Made by a program: the position numbers and the translations under genes. From NCBI RefSeq assembly GCF_000091325.1, contig NC_014012.1, positions 4,423,685 to 4,487,684 of the forward strand: a stretch of 64,000 nt of DNA. The letters run 5' to 3'. Origin of the DNA: Shewanella violacea DSS12. GTDB lineage: Bacteria > Pseudomonadota > Gammaproteobacteria > Enterobacterales > Shewanellaceae. The first letter of the stretch is position 1. Each line of letters starts with the position of its first letter. The notes below the pieces were generated by a model, which was not told the DNA's origin, ran no database searches, and saw nothing but the letters and a program-made list of their open reading frames with translations. Below, in pieces: positions 30,521-39,651 of the stretch.

Positions 30521-31354
30521 ATGAAGGAAGATCATCTACAACAGGAGATCCAGCAACTACAAAATGTATATTCGCTGATCACCGAATTTTTAGTTCAATA
30601 CAGTTTCCGCCTCGTCGGCGCACTCTTCATCTTCTTAATAGGCCTCTGGATCGCTGCTAAAGTCTCAAATCTAGTCACTAGACAATTTGAAAAGCATGGC
30701 ATAGATCTCACCCTCAGCAGTTTCGTCAGTAACCTGGTACGCATACTGATTATCATCATGGTGACCATCATCTCCTTAGGCAAACTAGGGATCAGTATCA
30801 CGCCTATGGTTGCTGCTATAGGTGCTGCTTCTCTCGGCGCAGGTTTGGCAATACAAGGCATGCTGTCTAATTATGCGGCAGGTATCACTATCATAGTGAC
30901 CCGACCTTTTATAGTTGGTAATACCATCACGGTGAAAGGGGTAACTGGTGTAGTTAAAGATATCTTCCTGGGGATGACAATACTAACCAATGAGGAAGGG
31001 GAGCAGATAAATATACCCAACAAGCATATTGTCGGCGAAATACTGCATAACTCCTTCGCCAACAAGCTAGTAGAAACTCAGTTCAACATCAGTTATCAAT
31101 CAGATCCAGAGCGGGTCACTGAATTGGCTAAAGAGATCTTAGCTGCGAGCCCTAATGTATATCAGGATAAGGGCGCTCACGTGGGCATCAATGGCTTCAA
31201 CAATATAGGTATCGAAATTGGCATACGATACTGGGTGCCGACACAAACCTATTATCAAGATAAGTACCAAACGAACTTAGCTATATATAAGGCACTCCAC
31301 TCGGCTGGAATCGAAATCCCATGTCACAATGCCATATACGAGAAGTACACATAG
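30521..31354 (+). CDS. mscS: Small-conductance mechanosensitive channel
   Basis: Inner membrane heptameric channel opened by membrane tension on osmotic downshock. 277 residues from the ATG at 30521 (MKEDHLQQEIQQL) with AAGGACA upstream; the frame can start 60 bases earlier but that lacks a good ribosome binding site. Three membrane segments are visible. The pore helix AAIGAASLGAGLAIQGMLSNYAAG is split here as AAIGAASLGAGLA and IQGMLSNYAAG. The beta domain (GNTITVKGVTGVVKDIFLGMTIL) and a cytoplasmic alpha/beta domain follow, ending LAIYKALHSAGIEIPCHN. The last about 25 codons recur in decayed tandem copies immediately downstream. Confidence 0.94.
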   Translation: MKEDHLQQEIQQLQNVYSLITEFLVQYSFRLVGALFIFLIGLWIAAKVSNLVTRQFEKHGIDLTLSSFVSNLVRILIIIMVTIISLGKLGISITPMVAAIGAASLGAGLAIQGMLSNYAAGITIIVTRPFIVGNTITVKGVTGVVKDIFLGMTILTNEEGEQINIPNKHIVGEILHNSFANKLVETQFNISYQSDPERVTELAKEILAASPNVYQDKGAHVGINGFNNIGIEIGIRYWVPTQTYYQDKYQTNLAIYKALHSAGIEIPCHNAIYEKYT

Positions 31355-31362
31355 AATGCAGT

Positions 31363-32400
31363 GCCATATATAAGGCACTGCATGCTGCCGGTATCTAAAT
31401 CCTATGTCACAATGTCATCTACGAGAAGTACATATAAGAGAGCTAGCCATACATAAGGCAGCCAATGCTGCCGGTATCTAAAGCCCATGCCCGGTACTAG
31501 AGGTACATGTAGAAAGCTGACCTTATTATAAGGCAGCCAATGCGGCAGGCATCAAACCTCATTCCCAGTACAAGAAGTTCACACAGCAAACTAGCCATAT
31601 ATAAGTCAGCCAATGTGGCAGGTATCAAACCTCATTCCCAGTACTAGAAGTTCACACAGCAAACTAGCCATATGTAAGTCAGCCAATGTGGCAGACATCA
31701 AACCTCATTCCCAGTACAAGAAGTTCACACAGCAAACTAGCCATATATAAGTCAGCCCATACTGCAGACATCGAAATCCCATCCCCAGTAAGAGAAGTAC
31801 ACATGGAAGGAAGGCTAGCTATATATAAGGCACTCGATGCTGCTGGTATCGAAATCCCATGCCACGGACGAGAAGAACACATAGAAAGCTAGCTATATAT
31901 AAGCCAGCCCATGCTGCAGACACTGAAATCCCATCCCCAGTACTAGAAGCTCATATAGCAAGCTAGTTATATATAAGGCACTCCATGCTGCAGACACTGA
32001 AATCCCATCCCCAGTACGAGAAGCTCATATAGCAAGCTAGCTATATATAAGGCACTCGATGCTGCTGGTATCGAAATCCCATCCCCAGTACGAGAAGCTC
32101 ATATAGCAAGCTAGCTATATATAAGGCACTCGATGCTGCTGGTATCGAAATCCCATGCCACGGACGAGAAGAACACATAGAAAGCTAGCTATATATAAGC
32201 CAGCCAACACTGCCAGCATCGAAATCCCATGTCACGGACGAGAAGCTCATATAGCAAGCTAGCTATATCTAAGGTACTCAATGCTGCAGGTATCTAAACC
32301 CCATGCTTGGTAAATAAGTACATAGAAATCTAACCAGATAGAAAGGTACACAAGACTATGGGCATCAAAATCCCATGCCAAGTAGCAGAAGTTTACTTAG
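31363..32400 (+). repeat. About 14 decayed tandem copies of the mscS 3' end
   Basis: The unit GCTATATATAAGGCACT ... ATCGAAATCCCAT, which in mscS (from 31280) encodes LAIYKALHSAGIEIPCH, recurs at 31363, 31446, 31521, 31594, 31667, 31740, 31818, 31892, 31966, 32040, 32114, 32188, 32262 and weakly 32334. Spacing is 83, 83, 75, then 73 x3, 78, and exactly 74 bp for six steps. The copies at 31818 and 32114 are identical over 74 bp, four units apart, hinting at a higher-order 296-bp duplication. Stops interrupt most copies, so the array is probably untranslated. Some copies still read in frame as AIYKALDAAGIEIPCHG. Confidence 0.92.
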
Positions 32401-32786
32401 AAAGTCTATTTACATAGGGGGCATATCGGGGGTTAATTCGTTTACCTTATTAATAATAAATTCAGATTTACTAATAAATAAAGCATAAGATTTAATCACA
32501 GATATAATCAAGTTAGACACAATAACAACTAACACCATTAAAAACAGCAACATAAGCAAATTCAGAGAGTTTATCCTATTCATTCATACCAATAGATGAC
32601 GAAAATAAAATAACAAGTTAGCTTAAGCCAACCTTAAGCTAGGCAAGGCTTTAAGCCCATACATAACAAATTCGAATAATCATTATAAGGAATACTCTAT
32701 CGATCAAATCTGTTGTTTCCCACAAAATGCACCCCATAGAAACGAAACACATAATAATTTTGAAATTTCCATTAGGGAGCACCACG
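32401..32786 (+). other. Intergenic region with the ompA promoter and 5' leader
   Basis: AT-rich spacer between the repeat array and ompA. Long A/T runs and no ORF with a ribosome binding site. It presumably holds the ompA promoter and an untranslated leader; no specific operator is claimed. Confidence 0.4.
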
Positions 32787-33791
32787 ATGAAAAAAACATT
32801 ACTAGCTATCGCACTGATGAGCACTTTCTCATATGCAAACGCTGCAGACGTCGACAACACTTGGTACGTAGGAGCTGGTCTTGGCCAAGCAAACTACGAA
32901 GCAGTTAATGTAACTGGCGATTACCTAAGTGACGACAGCGACCTAGCTTGGAACGCTCTTGTCGGTTACCAGCTAAACAAATACTTCGCAGTAGAAGCTG
33001 GCTGGCAGGACCTTGGTACACTTGATGATGCTCACATGCGTACTGACAATGGACAAAACATCGAAGTCGACGGTTTCACACTTGGCTTAGTTGGTACTCT
33101 TCCACTGAATGAAAAATGGTTCCTAACTGGCGAAGCCGGTGCTTACCAATACCACATCGCACACCAGATGACTGCTGACCATTATGTTAGTGCAACTGAT
33201 ACTGCAGCTTACTTCGGTGCAGGCGTTGGTTACAACATCACAGATTCTCTAGCTATCTCAGCTAAGTACCGTCGTTTTGCTGGTATCGATGAGACTGAGT
33301 GGAACACTGCAGATATGGATGCACAAACTGTAGGCGTTCAAATGACTTACCGTTTCGGTATCAAGCCTGCCGTAGTAGTTGCAGCAGTTGTTGCTCCTGT
33401 AATCGCTCCAGAGCCAGTATACGAAACTAAAGTTGAGCAGAAGAGCACAGCAGTACTGTTCGGTTTTGATTCTTCAGAACTAAGCACTACAGCTCAAGCT
33501 AAGCTTGACGAAGTAGTTCGTGTTTCTAAGCTAAATGACAACGATACTATCTTGCTTATCGGTCAAGCTGATAGCCGAGGCGATGCAGGCTATAACCAGA
33601 AACTTTCTGAAGCACGTGCACAGCATGTTGAAGATTACTTGGTTTCTCACGGTGTTGAAGTTCAGCAGCTAGGTCATCAAGCATCTGGTGAGCAAGATTC
33701 TCACGCTAGCTCAAGCCAAGACCGCGCTCAAGAGCGTCGCGTAATCATCACTCTAACAAGTGAAACACAAGTTGAAGTTATTGCATCTTAG
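32787..33791 (+). CDS. ompA: OmpA-family outer membrane porin/structural protein
   Basis: 334 residues from the ATG at 32787, preceded by TTAGGGAG; an in-frame ATG 60 bases upstream would bury the signal peptide. Signal peptide about 1-20 (ending NAA). An eight-strand barrel (TWYVGAGLGQANYE ... QMTYRFG) fills about residues 21-195, then an Ala/Val/Pro hinge (VVVAAVVAPVIAPEP) and a C-terminal OmpA/MotB peptidoglycan-binding domain (about 215-334) with LFGFDSSELS and the DxxxR motif in GQADSRGDAGYNQKLSEARA. Anchors the outer membrane to the cell wall. Codon use is strongly biased (GCA, GTA, GCT), as for a highly expressed gene. Confidence 0.94.
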   Translation: MKKTLLAIALMSTFSYANAADVDNTWYVGAGLGQANYEAVNVTGDYLSDDSDLAWNALVGYQLNKYFAVEAGWQDLGTLDDAHMRTDNGQNIEVDGFTLGLVGTLPLNEKWFLTGEAGAYQYHIAHQMTADHYVSATDTAAYFGAGVGYNITDSLAISAKYRRFAGIDETEWNTADMDAQTVGVQMTYRFGIKPAVVVAAVVAPVIAPEPVYETKVEQKSTAVLFGFDSSELSTTAQAKLDEVVRVSKLNDNDTILLIGQADSRGDAGYNQKLSEARAQHVEDYLVSHGVEVQQLGHQASGEQDSHASSSQDRAQERRVIITLTSETQVEVIAS

Positions 33792-33809
33792 ACTTGAGAT
33801 GTAACTCTG

Positions 33810-34326
33810 AGGGCCATGGATAGGCCTTTGGTGTGTTAGCGCACAAATTTTGCCAGAGAATATGGACCCGACTACTCTAGGATTGAGTATCTGAGCATAG
33901 AAAGGATGCGTTATTTCTGGAAAGGAATACCAGAGGCCAATAGGCCAACCTATTAAGGATAATGGGTGATATTGAACATGGACGTATGACTTCATTCAAG
34001 TAGGATGCTTCCAGAACCGGATGTTCTGGCTTGAAGTTAAATTGATATGAATTTTGTACCAGATACGGATAACACATGTGATCAGACCGGATGTCTGAGC
34101 CAAGGTAAAGGATACTTAGGCCATGAATAAAAGGATTTAAGCTAAAGGGAAAGAGCGCTCTCACGAGTTCAGGTGCAGAAAAGGACGACATATACTTAAG
34201 TATATGTACAGCGAAACGGAAAGCGGATGCTTCTGCTGGTATCGCTAATGGATATATCACTCTTAATCAATACACTTGGTTAAGACACAAATTTGTGACC
34301 CCTAAGGCCAAGGATCGGCCTTTTTC
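33810..34326 (+). ncRNA. Probable CsrB/RsmZ-type regulatory RNA (GGA-rich, sequesters CsrA)
   Basis: About 515 bp downstream of ompA with about 20 GGA motifs, most in the loops of short hairpins. Examples: TACTC-TAGGATT-GAGTA (33873-33889), CTGG-AAAGGAATA-CCAG, ACCTATT-AAGGAT-AATGGGT, CCAGAAC-CGGAT-GTTCTGG (34011-34029), TCAGAC-CGGAT-GTCTGA (34083-34099), TAAA-AGGA-TTTA and AAGC-GGAT-GCTT. The 3' end is an intrinsic terminator whose loop also holds AGGAT: AAGGCC-AAGGATC-GGCCTTTTT. ACCGGATGT is close to the known CsrA-binding consensus (ACARGGAUGU). CsrB-class RNAs titrate CsrA/RsmA and are switched on by BarA/UvrY. The 5' end is uncertain (33810-33875): no clear promoter was found, so it may also be processed from the ompA transcript. 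Confidence 0.85.
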
Positions 34327-34402
34327 ACGTCTTATACCTATTCTGAAAGCAACTTTTCATCTATAGTCAATCAGTTGTAAGATCTTAGCTTAGAGCTGCT
34401 TA

Positions 34403-35362
34403 ATGCCATTAAAAAGAAACTTCAATCTACTTAAAGAATGTGATCTGAATCTGCTGATCGCCTTATCTGTGCTATTAAAAGAAGCCCATGTAACAAAAGC
34501 AGCAAAAGAGCTTGGGCTATCCCAATCGGCCATGAGCCAGGTACTCAAACGTCTAAGATTAATGTTCGAAGATCCCCTGTTAGTGAAAGGCCACAACGGC
34601 ATGACACTCACCAACAAAGCTATAGCTATACAGCTAGATCTCAAGCCTCTGCTCAATCGCGTCATTAGCATACTAGAGGGAGATGAATTCAACCCGGCCA
34701 CGGCGCAGGGACGAATTAAAGTCATGATGAATGACGTTATCGCTCAGCTTTGTATCACACGTTTAATTGCAGACTTAAACACCTTTGCCCCTGGCATTGA
34801 GCTTGAATATGTCACCCAGATGACTCAAGGCTTTAAGATGCTCAGACGAGACCACATAGATCTTATTGTCGGTTTCTATGACAATGTGCCCAAACCAATA
34901 AAGAGTAGAGTTATTGCTCGTTACCCTTGGCAGATGGTTACATTAGACAAGGATGCCGCTCAGCTTAGTGAAAGCTTACATAGAGGTGACAGTCTCAGTG
35001 ATGAAAGTCCATTTCAACTTCTGAGATACCTGTATCAGGAACATAATCAGATCCATGTCATCAATGCGCTGAAGACCATCAATGCCGAAGACGCCTCTTA
35101 CTCTCTTTCTTCTGGTTCTTTAAGCACTATGATACAGGCCTTGACCGCCCCAAAAACGGCGACTCTTGTGCCCCATTTCTCAACTAGGGCGCTGAATGGC
35201 CGTAGTGCCGAAGATTTTATCTGGCTCGGTGAACCTATCGACTTGGAACTTAAAGTGTGCTGGAACATGCATAATCGAAATAGAAAATTACAGAAATGGT
35301 TTAGAAAGCTTATTTCGTCGATTCTTATTGAACAGTTAACCGATAAAGATGCCAGCCAATGA
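34403..35362 (+). CDS. LysR-type transcriptional regulator, first of a tandem pair
   Basis: 319 residues. N-terminal winged helix-turn-helix (about 10-68: LNLLIALSVLLKEAHVTKAAKELGLSQ region, with SAMSQVLKRLRLMFEDPLLV) and a LysR substrate-binding domain. The LNLLxALxxLL start places it in the NodD/LeuO-like branch. Target unknown. It overlaps the next regulator by 4 bp, so the two are probably co-translated. Confidence 0.9.
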   Translation: MPLKRNFNLLKECDLNLLIALSVLLKEAHVTKAAKELGLSQSAMSQVLKRLRLMFEDPLLVKGHNGMTLTNKAIAIQLDLKPLLNRVISILEGDEFNPATAQGRIKVMMNDVIAQLCITRLIADLNTFAPGIELEYVTQMTQGFKMLRRDHIDLIVGFYDNVPKPIKSRVIARYPWQMVTLDKDAAQLSESLHRGDSLSDESPFQLLRYLYQEHNQIHVINALKTINAEDASYSLSSGSLSTMIQALTAPKTATLVPHFSTRALNGRSAEDFIWLGEPIDLELKVCWNMHNRNRKLQKWFRKLISSILIEQLTDKDASQ

Positions 35363-36300
35363 ACCACTCGGATCTAAAAATAATTCAACGTTGCGATCTT
35401 AACTTACTCTTGAGTCTCGCAGTATTAATCGAGGAACAGAGCGTTTCTAAGAGTGCCGAACGCCTCGATATCTCCCAGCCCGCCATGAGTCAAAATTTAA
35501 AGAAGCTACGTAATTTATTCGATGAAGCTTTATTTATTAAACATGGCCAAGGGATTAAAGCGACGGAGAAGGCGCTGGCTTTATTACCTAATTTACTGGA
35601 ATGGCTGGAGATGAGCAGTCGATTAATATTACAGAAAACCTTCGATCCTAAAGAAGTTTATGGTGTTATCCGCATCGCATTTGTCGACAGCAAGACTTCC
35701 GAAATTGTTCCCAGGATCCTTGAGATGGTTATGGAAGCAGCCCCTAACGTCGAGTTGGAGTTCTTACACCAACCGAAAGATATGTTTGCCATGTTAGAGT
35801 CCGGTGAAATAGACCTATGTGCCGGTGGTAAAGTCAGCCCCCCTGCCAACATATACGGTCGTAATATCACCAGAGAAAAGTATTGTATCGTCTCTAGCCT
35901 AGAGCATCCCATCAATCAGCTGGTCAACCCTAGCCTAGAGGAGATATTCAGCTTCGATACCGCAGAATACTCATCCTCAAGTGCCGCCGAGACACAGGTG
36001 AATCAATTAGTGCAGACCCACAATCTGACTCGTAAAATCAGCTTTTCCAGTAGTTCTATGCTGGTACTCAGAAATGGACTATTAGCAGGAAAACATATCG
36101 CTTTCCTTTCCGATACAATTGTCCACAATACCGAGTGGAAAAATAAGCTAGCCTTCATTCACCATGAAGATATGCCTACCATAGAAAGTGCCTTATATTG
36201 GCATGCAAGAGTCCATAAAGACCCACTAATCCAATGGTTTAAGGACTACTGCCTGAGCCTGACCGACTCAATCAGGTTGAACCCTAACCCTAGCAGTTAA
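35359..36300 (+). CDS. LysR-type transcriptional regulator, second of a tandem pair
   Basis: 313 residues, same branch as the preceding gene: CDLNLLLSLAVLIEEQSVSK, then QPAMSQNLKKLRNLFDEALF, and a divergent substrate-binding domain. Starts in the ATGA overlap with the first regulator. The pair looks like an old duplication, since the helix-turn-helix halves are similar and the effector domains are not. No structural gene is attached, so the target cannot be inferred from context. Confidence 0.9.
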   Translation: MNHSDLKIIQRCDLNLLLSLAVLIEEQSVSKSAERLDISQPAMSQNLKKLRNLFDEALFIKHGQGIKATEKALALLPNLLEWLEMSSRLILQKTFDPKEVYGVIRIAFVDSKTSEIVPRILEMVMEAAPNVELEFLHQPKDMFAMLESGEIDLCAGGKVSPPANIYGRNITREKYCIVSSLEHPINQLVNPSLEEIFSFDTAEYSSSSAAETQVNQLVQTHNLTRKISFSSSSMLVLRNGLLAGKHIAFLSDTIVHNTEWKNKLAFIHHEDMPTIESALYWHARVHKDPLIQWFKDYCLSLTDSIRLNPNPSS

Positions 36301-36341
36301 CAAGAATCCAAAATCCGCCTGGATGAGCCGAACTTAGGCAG

Positions 36342-37226
36342 CTAGAGCCCCCGCTGCCATTCCTGCCTGAGAATCGTCTCTTGGGGTCTATGTATTGCAC
36401 CTTCGACTAGGGCAAGCAGCTCGCTCTTATCCTTGCCTAATACACCTTTGAGTACCAAATAATTCGATGCATGATCCGAACGAAATATCGTTTTAGTCAG
36501 CTCCAAATGCTGTAACAAGGTGCGCATTTCCCTGAACAAACCCATTTGATCCGGCAACTGAAAAAGGCCGTCAAACGCCTTATCCATTTTCTCTGTCCCC
36601 AGAGGTAGCGTCACAACTAAGGTCGAGAGATATTCAGGCTGAGCAGCATTCATCAAGCGAGCCGAGTTTATAGCATGTTGCTCTGAAAGTTCAGATCCAC
36701 CCAAGCCATTGAGAATCATCACAGAAGATTTCATACCGGCAGCTTTAATCTTTTGCAGTGCCTCCAGAGAAGACGCATATGTCTCACCCTTCTCGATACG
36801 TTTGAGCACCTCATCATCGCCGCTCTCACAGCCGATATAGAGTAAAGAGAGACCTAGTTCTCTTAATCTAAGCAGTTGTTCGGCGCTCTTATTTTTCAAG
36901 TTTCTCGGTAAGCAGTAACTGCTTATCCTAGTGACCTGAGGCAAGTGTTCCCTGATTAAGAGACAGATCTCTTCCAGCCTAGAGAAAGGCAGACTCATGG
37001 CGTCACCGTCGGCCAGGAAAACACGGCTTACGCTCACTCCCCTTCTAGCCACAGTCTTAATATCCTCGGCGACTTTATCCAGTTTCTGGGCGCGAAAGCG
37101 TTTCTGTGGTGCCGTATACATGTCACAGAAACTACACTTATTCCAACTACAGCCATTAGTCACCTGCAAAATAAGTGACTTCCACTCAGATGGTGGGCGA
37201 AACACAGGCTCTATATAATTCAGCAA
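36342..37226 (-). CDS. Radical SAM protein
   Basis: 294 residues with the 4Fe-4S motif CSWNKCSFC (CxxxxCxxC spacing, about residues 26-34), a TIM-barrel pattern (VFLADGDAMSLPF, LLYIGCESGDDEVLKRI) typical of the Elp3/MiaB/NifB-like radical SAM fold, and SLAM-like GLGGSELSEQHA. The five- rather than three-residue first spacing and the FCDMY after it are seen in a radical SAM group of unknown substrate. Single gene, convergent with the LysR pair. Function unknown. Confidence 0.85.
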   Translation of the reverse strand: MLNYIEPVFRPPSEWKSLILQVTNGCSWNKCSFCDMYTAPQKRFRAQKLDKVAEDIKTVARRGVSVSRVFLADGDAMSLPFSRLEEICLLIREHLPQVTRISSYCLPRNLKNKSAEQLLRLRELGLSLLYIGCESGDDEVLKRIEKGETYASSLEALQKIKAAGMKSSVMILNGLGGSELSEQHAINSARLMNAAQPEYLSTLVVTLPLGTEKMDKAFDGLFQLPDQMGLFREMRTLLQHLELTKTIFRSDHASNYLVLKGVLGKDKSELLALVEGAIHRPQETILRQEWQRGL

Positions 37227-37447
37227 GTTAACCTCTTCTCATAAATGCATACCTAATGAATTGTGAGATATATCTCAAAAATCACTTTTACCTATTCGAA
37301 AATAAGCATATGATGATACAGCTCATTTTTTGTTCATAAATAAACTGTTACTATAACACTTCGTCTAATCTCTACTCGGGACTAGATAAATGCACTTAGT
37401 GCATAGAAAGACAGGCAGCATCGGCCTGCATACGTAAAGATAAAAAT

Positions 37448-37693
37448 ATGCAAATAGCACAACAACAGCAAGATAGGCGAAGTACCGACCTAGAGCAAAG
37501 CGAACATTGGCACTCAATGAGCGCCGAGCAGAAGATGGCACTATACAGTCTGCATCGATTTGGATATCGGCTGTTGTTTGTACGCCATTTGCCCTCTGGA
37601 CCATTAGCCGTGATCGCACAACAGAACCAGATGGCGAGTATAAACCATCAAGGTGAAGTGGATTACGATACTGAGGTTCAACTAAGGGAATAA
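37448..37693 (+). CDS. Small hypothetical protein
   Basis: 81 residues, Gln-rich start (MQIAQQQQDRR) and a core SEHWHSMSAEQKMALYSLHRFGYRLLFVR that looks like a folded small domain. No membrane segment or signal. It has a start codon in a reasonable context and a terminator 25 bp after the stop, which supports it as a gene. No function assigned. Confidence 0.6.
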   Translation: MQIAQQQQDRRSTDLEQSEHWHSMSAEQKMALYSLHRFGYRLLFVRHLPSGPLAVIAQQNQMASINHQGEVDYDTEVQLRE

Positions 37694-37718
37694 CCCTCAA
37701 TTTATTGCGGCAATACCC

Positions 37719-37760
37719 AAAAAGGAACATGCGACTTAGCAATAAGCGCGTGTTCCTTTT
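37719..37760. terminator. Bidirectional terminator between the 81-residue gene and elaA
   Basis: AAAAGGAACA and TGTTCCTTTT form a 10-bp stem around a longer loop, with A-run and T-run on opposite sides serving both convergent genes. Confidence 0.75.
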
Positions 37761-37762
37761 AT

Positions 37763-38218
37763 TTACTGCTTGTTATACAGCATATCCAAATGTGGTATGC
37801 CATCTTCTAGATACACCTCAGACACAGGCTCGAAGCCTAACTTCTGATAGAAACTCTTCAAATATTCCTGACCCCCTAGCTGAATATTCTCTTCAGGCCA
37901 ATATTGCTTAGCTAGCTTGATGGACTCTTGCATCAGCTGGTGAGCGACACCACAGCCTCTGGCCTGCTCCGCAACAGCAACACGGCCAATGCTAGTCTCA
38001 GGATAACTCACACCTGGGGCCAATACTCGCGCATAGGCCACAAGATCACCCTGAGGATTTCGTCCAAGTAAGTGTCGTGTCTCACTATGTCGATCTTTAT
38101 TATCCAGCTCCGGATAGGGACATTTTTGCTCCACAACGAAAATATCGACTCTGAGCTTAAGTAGCTCATATAATTCATCGACTGAGAGTGCATTAAATGC
38201 CAATTCATTCCACTGCAT
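37763..38218 (-). CDS. elaA: ElaA-family GNAT acetyltransferase
   Basis: 151 residues. The acetyl-CoA loop is visible as IGRVAVAEQARGCGVAHQLM (about 80-99). The start WNELAFNALSVDELYELLKLRVDIFVVEQ matches E. coli ElaA closely. GGAG sits 7 bases before the ATG at 38218, so this is preferred to the ATG at 38224. Substrate unknown in the family. Confidence 0.9.
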   Translation of the reverse strand: MQWNELAFNALSVDELYELLKLRVDIFVVEQKCPYPELDNKDRHSETRHLLGRNPQGDLVAYARVLAPGVSYPETSIGRVAVAEQARGCGVAHQLMQESIKLAKQYWPEENIQLGGQEYLKSFYQKLGFEPVSEVYLEDGIPHLDMLYNKQ

Positions 38219-38224
38219 TTCCAT

Positions 38225-38689
38225 TCTCCGGCAGGGTAAAAGATCAGTCTATCACAGGCGCATAAATCGAAATGCGCAATTGGATCTTAAGTTAGCTGTA
38301 ACACTTATACCGATTGGTATTACAGTCAACAACAGACTAAATTTGAACTAAATACTGTGCAAACCCCTCGATGATCCATTTGTAGCTTTGACGTCAAAGC
38401 AAAACATAGCCAACACTCACTACTCCAAGCGAACCCAAGCAGAAAAAGTGAATGCACTATAATAGCGATAATATCTAAACCTGCAGGTAACATATGCCCT
38501 CCTCTGACTGAAAAATCTCATATAGAGAAGAGAGACCCGGTGTAAAATTCGCTTATTTCGGTATTAATAATGACCCACTTAAATTAAATCTGAGCCTGCG
38601 TCTCAAATTAAAAACTCCTGCCCTGCAAAAATGGCTTTAAAGCTGCTAACATTGCAGACAATTTTTTAAGCATAATGAGATAGATCAAG
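38225..38689. other. Intergenic region with an ATACCGATTGGTAT inverted repeat
   Basis: 465 bp between two divergent genes. At about 38309-38322 there is ATACCGATTGGTAT, a near-perfect inverted repeat; related forms occur at about 48439 (TAATACCAATCGG) and 40682. This looks like a short dispersed element. Otherwise no ORF, tRNA or terminator was recognised. Confidence 0.4.
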
Positions 38690-39415
38690 ATGGGAAGAGC
38701 ATACCAAAACCGCAAAGAGTCTATGGCTAAAACTGCTGGCCAAAAAACCAGAATTTACTCAAAATACGGTAAAGAGATTTACGTTTGCGCTAAGAATGGT
38801 GGCTTCGACCCCGACGGCAATCTGCCACTTCGTCAGATGATCGCCAAGGCTAAGAAAGATCAGGTTCCGGCTCACGTGATCGAGCGCGCTCTCGAGAAGG
38901 CCAGAGGCGGTGGCGGCGAAGATTATGTCACAGCCCGTTACGAAGGTTTCAGCCCAGGTGGCGCCATGGTCATAGTTGACTGCTTAACCGATAATGGTAA
39001 GCGTACCTTCACCGAAGTGCGTCAAGCCTTCGTTAAAAATGATGCCAAAATAGGTGGACCGGGTACGGTTGGCCACATGTTTGACCATCAAGCCGTATTT
39101 GCCTTCAAGGGTGAAGATGAAGAAGCCGTACTTGAAACCCTGATGATGGCCGATGTGGATGTTACCGATATCGAAGTTGAAGACGGTATAGTCAGTGTTT
39201 TTGCTCCACACACAGAGTTTTTTAAGGTGAAGACCTCTTTGACCGAAGAGACACCGGATATTAGCTTCGAAGTGGAAGAGATCACCTTCGTGCCGCAAAC
39301 GTTTACTGACATCACAGATCCTGAAGTGATTGAGCAATTTGAAAAGTTCTTAGCGGCCCTGGAAGATTGTGACGACGTACAGCACGTCTATCACAACGCT
39401 GAGTTACCAGAGTAA
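38690..39415 (+). CDS. YebC/PmpR-family DNA-binding protein (YeeN type)
   Basis: 241 residues. Begins [20 protein letters not shown], has [19 protein letters not shown], then [16 protein letters not shown] and ends [17 protein letters not shown], all family marks. The shortened N-terminus points to the YeeN subgroup, distinct from canonical YebC (WANIKHRK). Such proteins act as transcription factors or, as shown more recently, as ribosome-associated translation factors for proline-rich sequences; the role here is not settled. Confidence 0.9.
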   Translation: MGRAYQNRKESMAKTAGQKTRIYSKYGKEIYVCAKNGGFDPDGNLPLRQMIAKAKKDQVPAHVIERALEKARGGGGEDYVTARYEGFSPGGAMVIVDCLTDNGKRTFTEVRQAFVKNDAKIGGPGTVGHMFDHQAVFAFKGEDEEAVLETLMMADVDVTDIEVEDGIVSVFAPHTEFFKVKTSLTEETPDISFEVEEITFVPQTFTDITDPEVIEQFEKFLAALEDCDDVQHVYHNAELPE

Positions 39416-39423
39416 CTTTGCTG

Positions 39424-39458
39424 TATTCGCTGTTATTAATCTAATAACAGCGAATACT
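39424..39458. terminator. Long stem-loop after the YebC-family gene
   Basis: GTATTCGCTGTTATTA and TAATAACAGCGAATAC form a perfect 16-bp stem around a 3-base loop, 9 bp after the stop codon. It lacks a U-run, so it may act as an RNA-stabilising 3' hairpin rather than a pure terminator. Confidence 0.6.
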
Positions 39459-39651
39459 ACTTCAGTGAACCACTTCAAGTTGCTGCTCATCCAGCACTAA
39501 CAAGCCTCAAAAAATATCCATAGCATCTTCATAATCTCCAAGTCTCCCGATCTCATCTAAACTTGAACTACCCAAAAGCTTCTACACATATTCTCAAATA
39601 TGCTTAGAGAATATGAGAAGAAGCCTAATCCAGAAAAATGGTAGCTTATTC

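Noticed and set aside
31686..31892. 68-residue reading frame across the mscS repeat array
   Set aside because: Consists of three decayed copies of the mscS tail in frame by chance, without a ribosome binding site or a supporting terminator.
33877..34260. 127-residue antisense reading frame over the GGA-rich RNA
   Set aside because: No ribosome binding site; frame openness comes from the sequence composition; the plus-strand hairpin and terminator pattern explains the region better.
37365..37742. 125-residue minus-strand frame opposite the 81-residue gene
   Set aside because: Low-quality composition, no ribosome binding site, and overlaps a better-supported plus-strand gene with a terminator.
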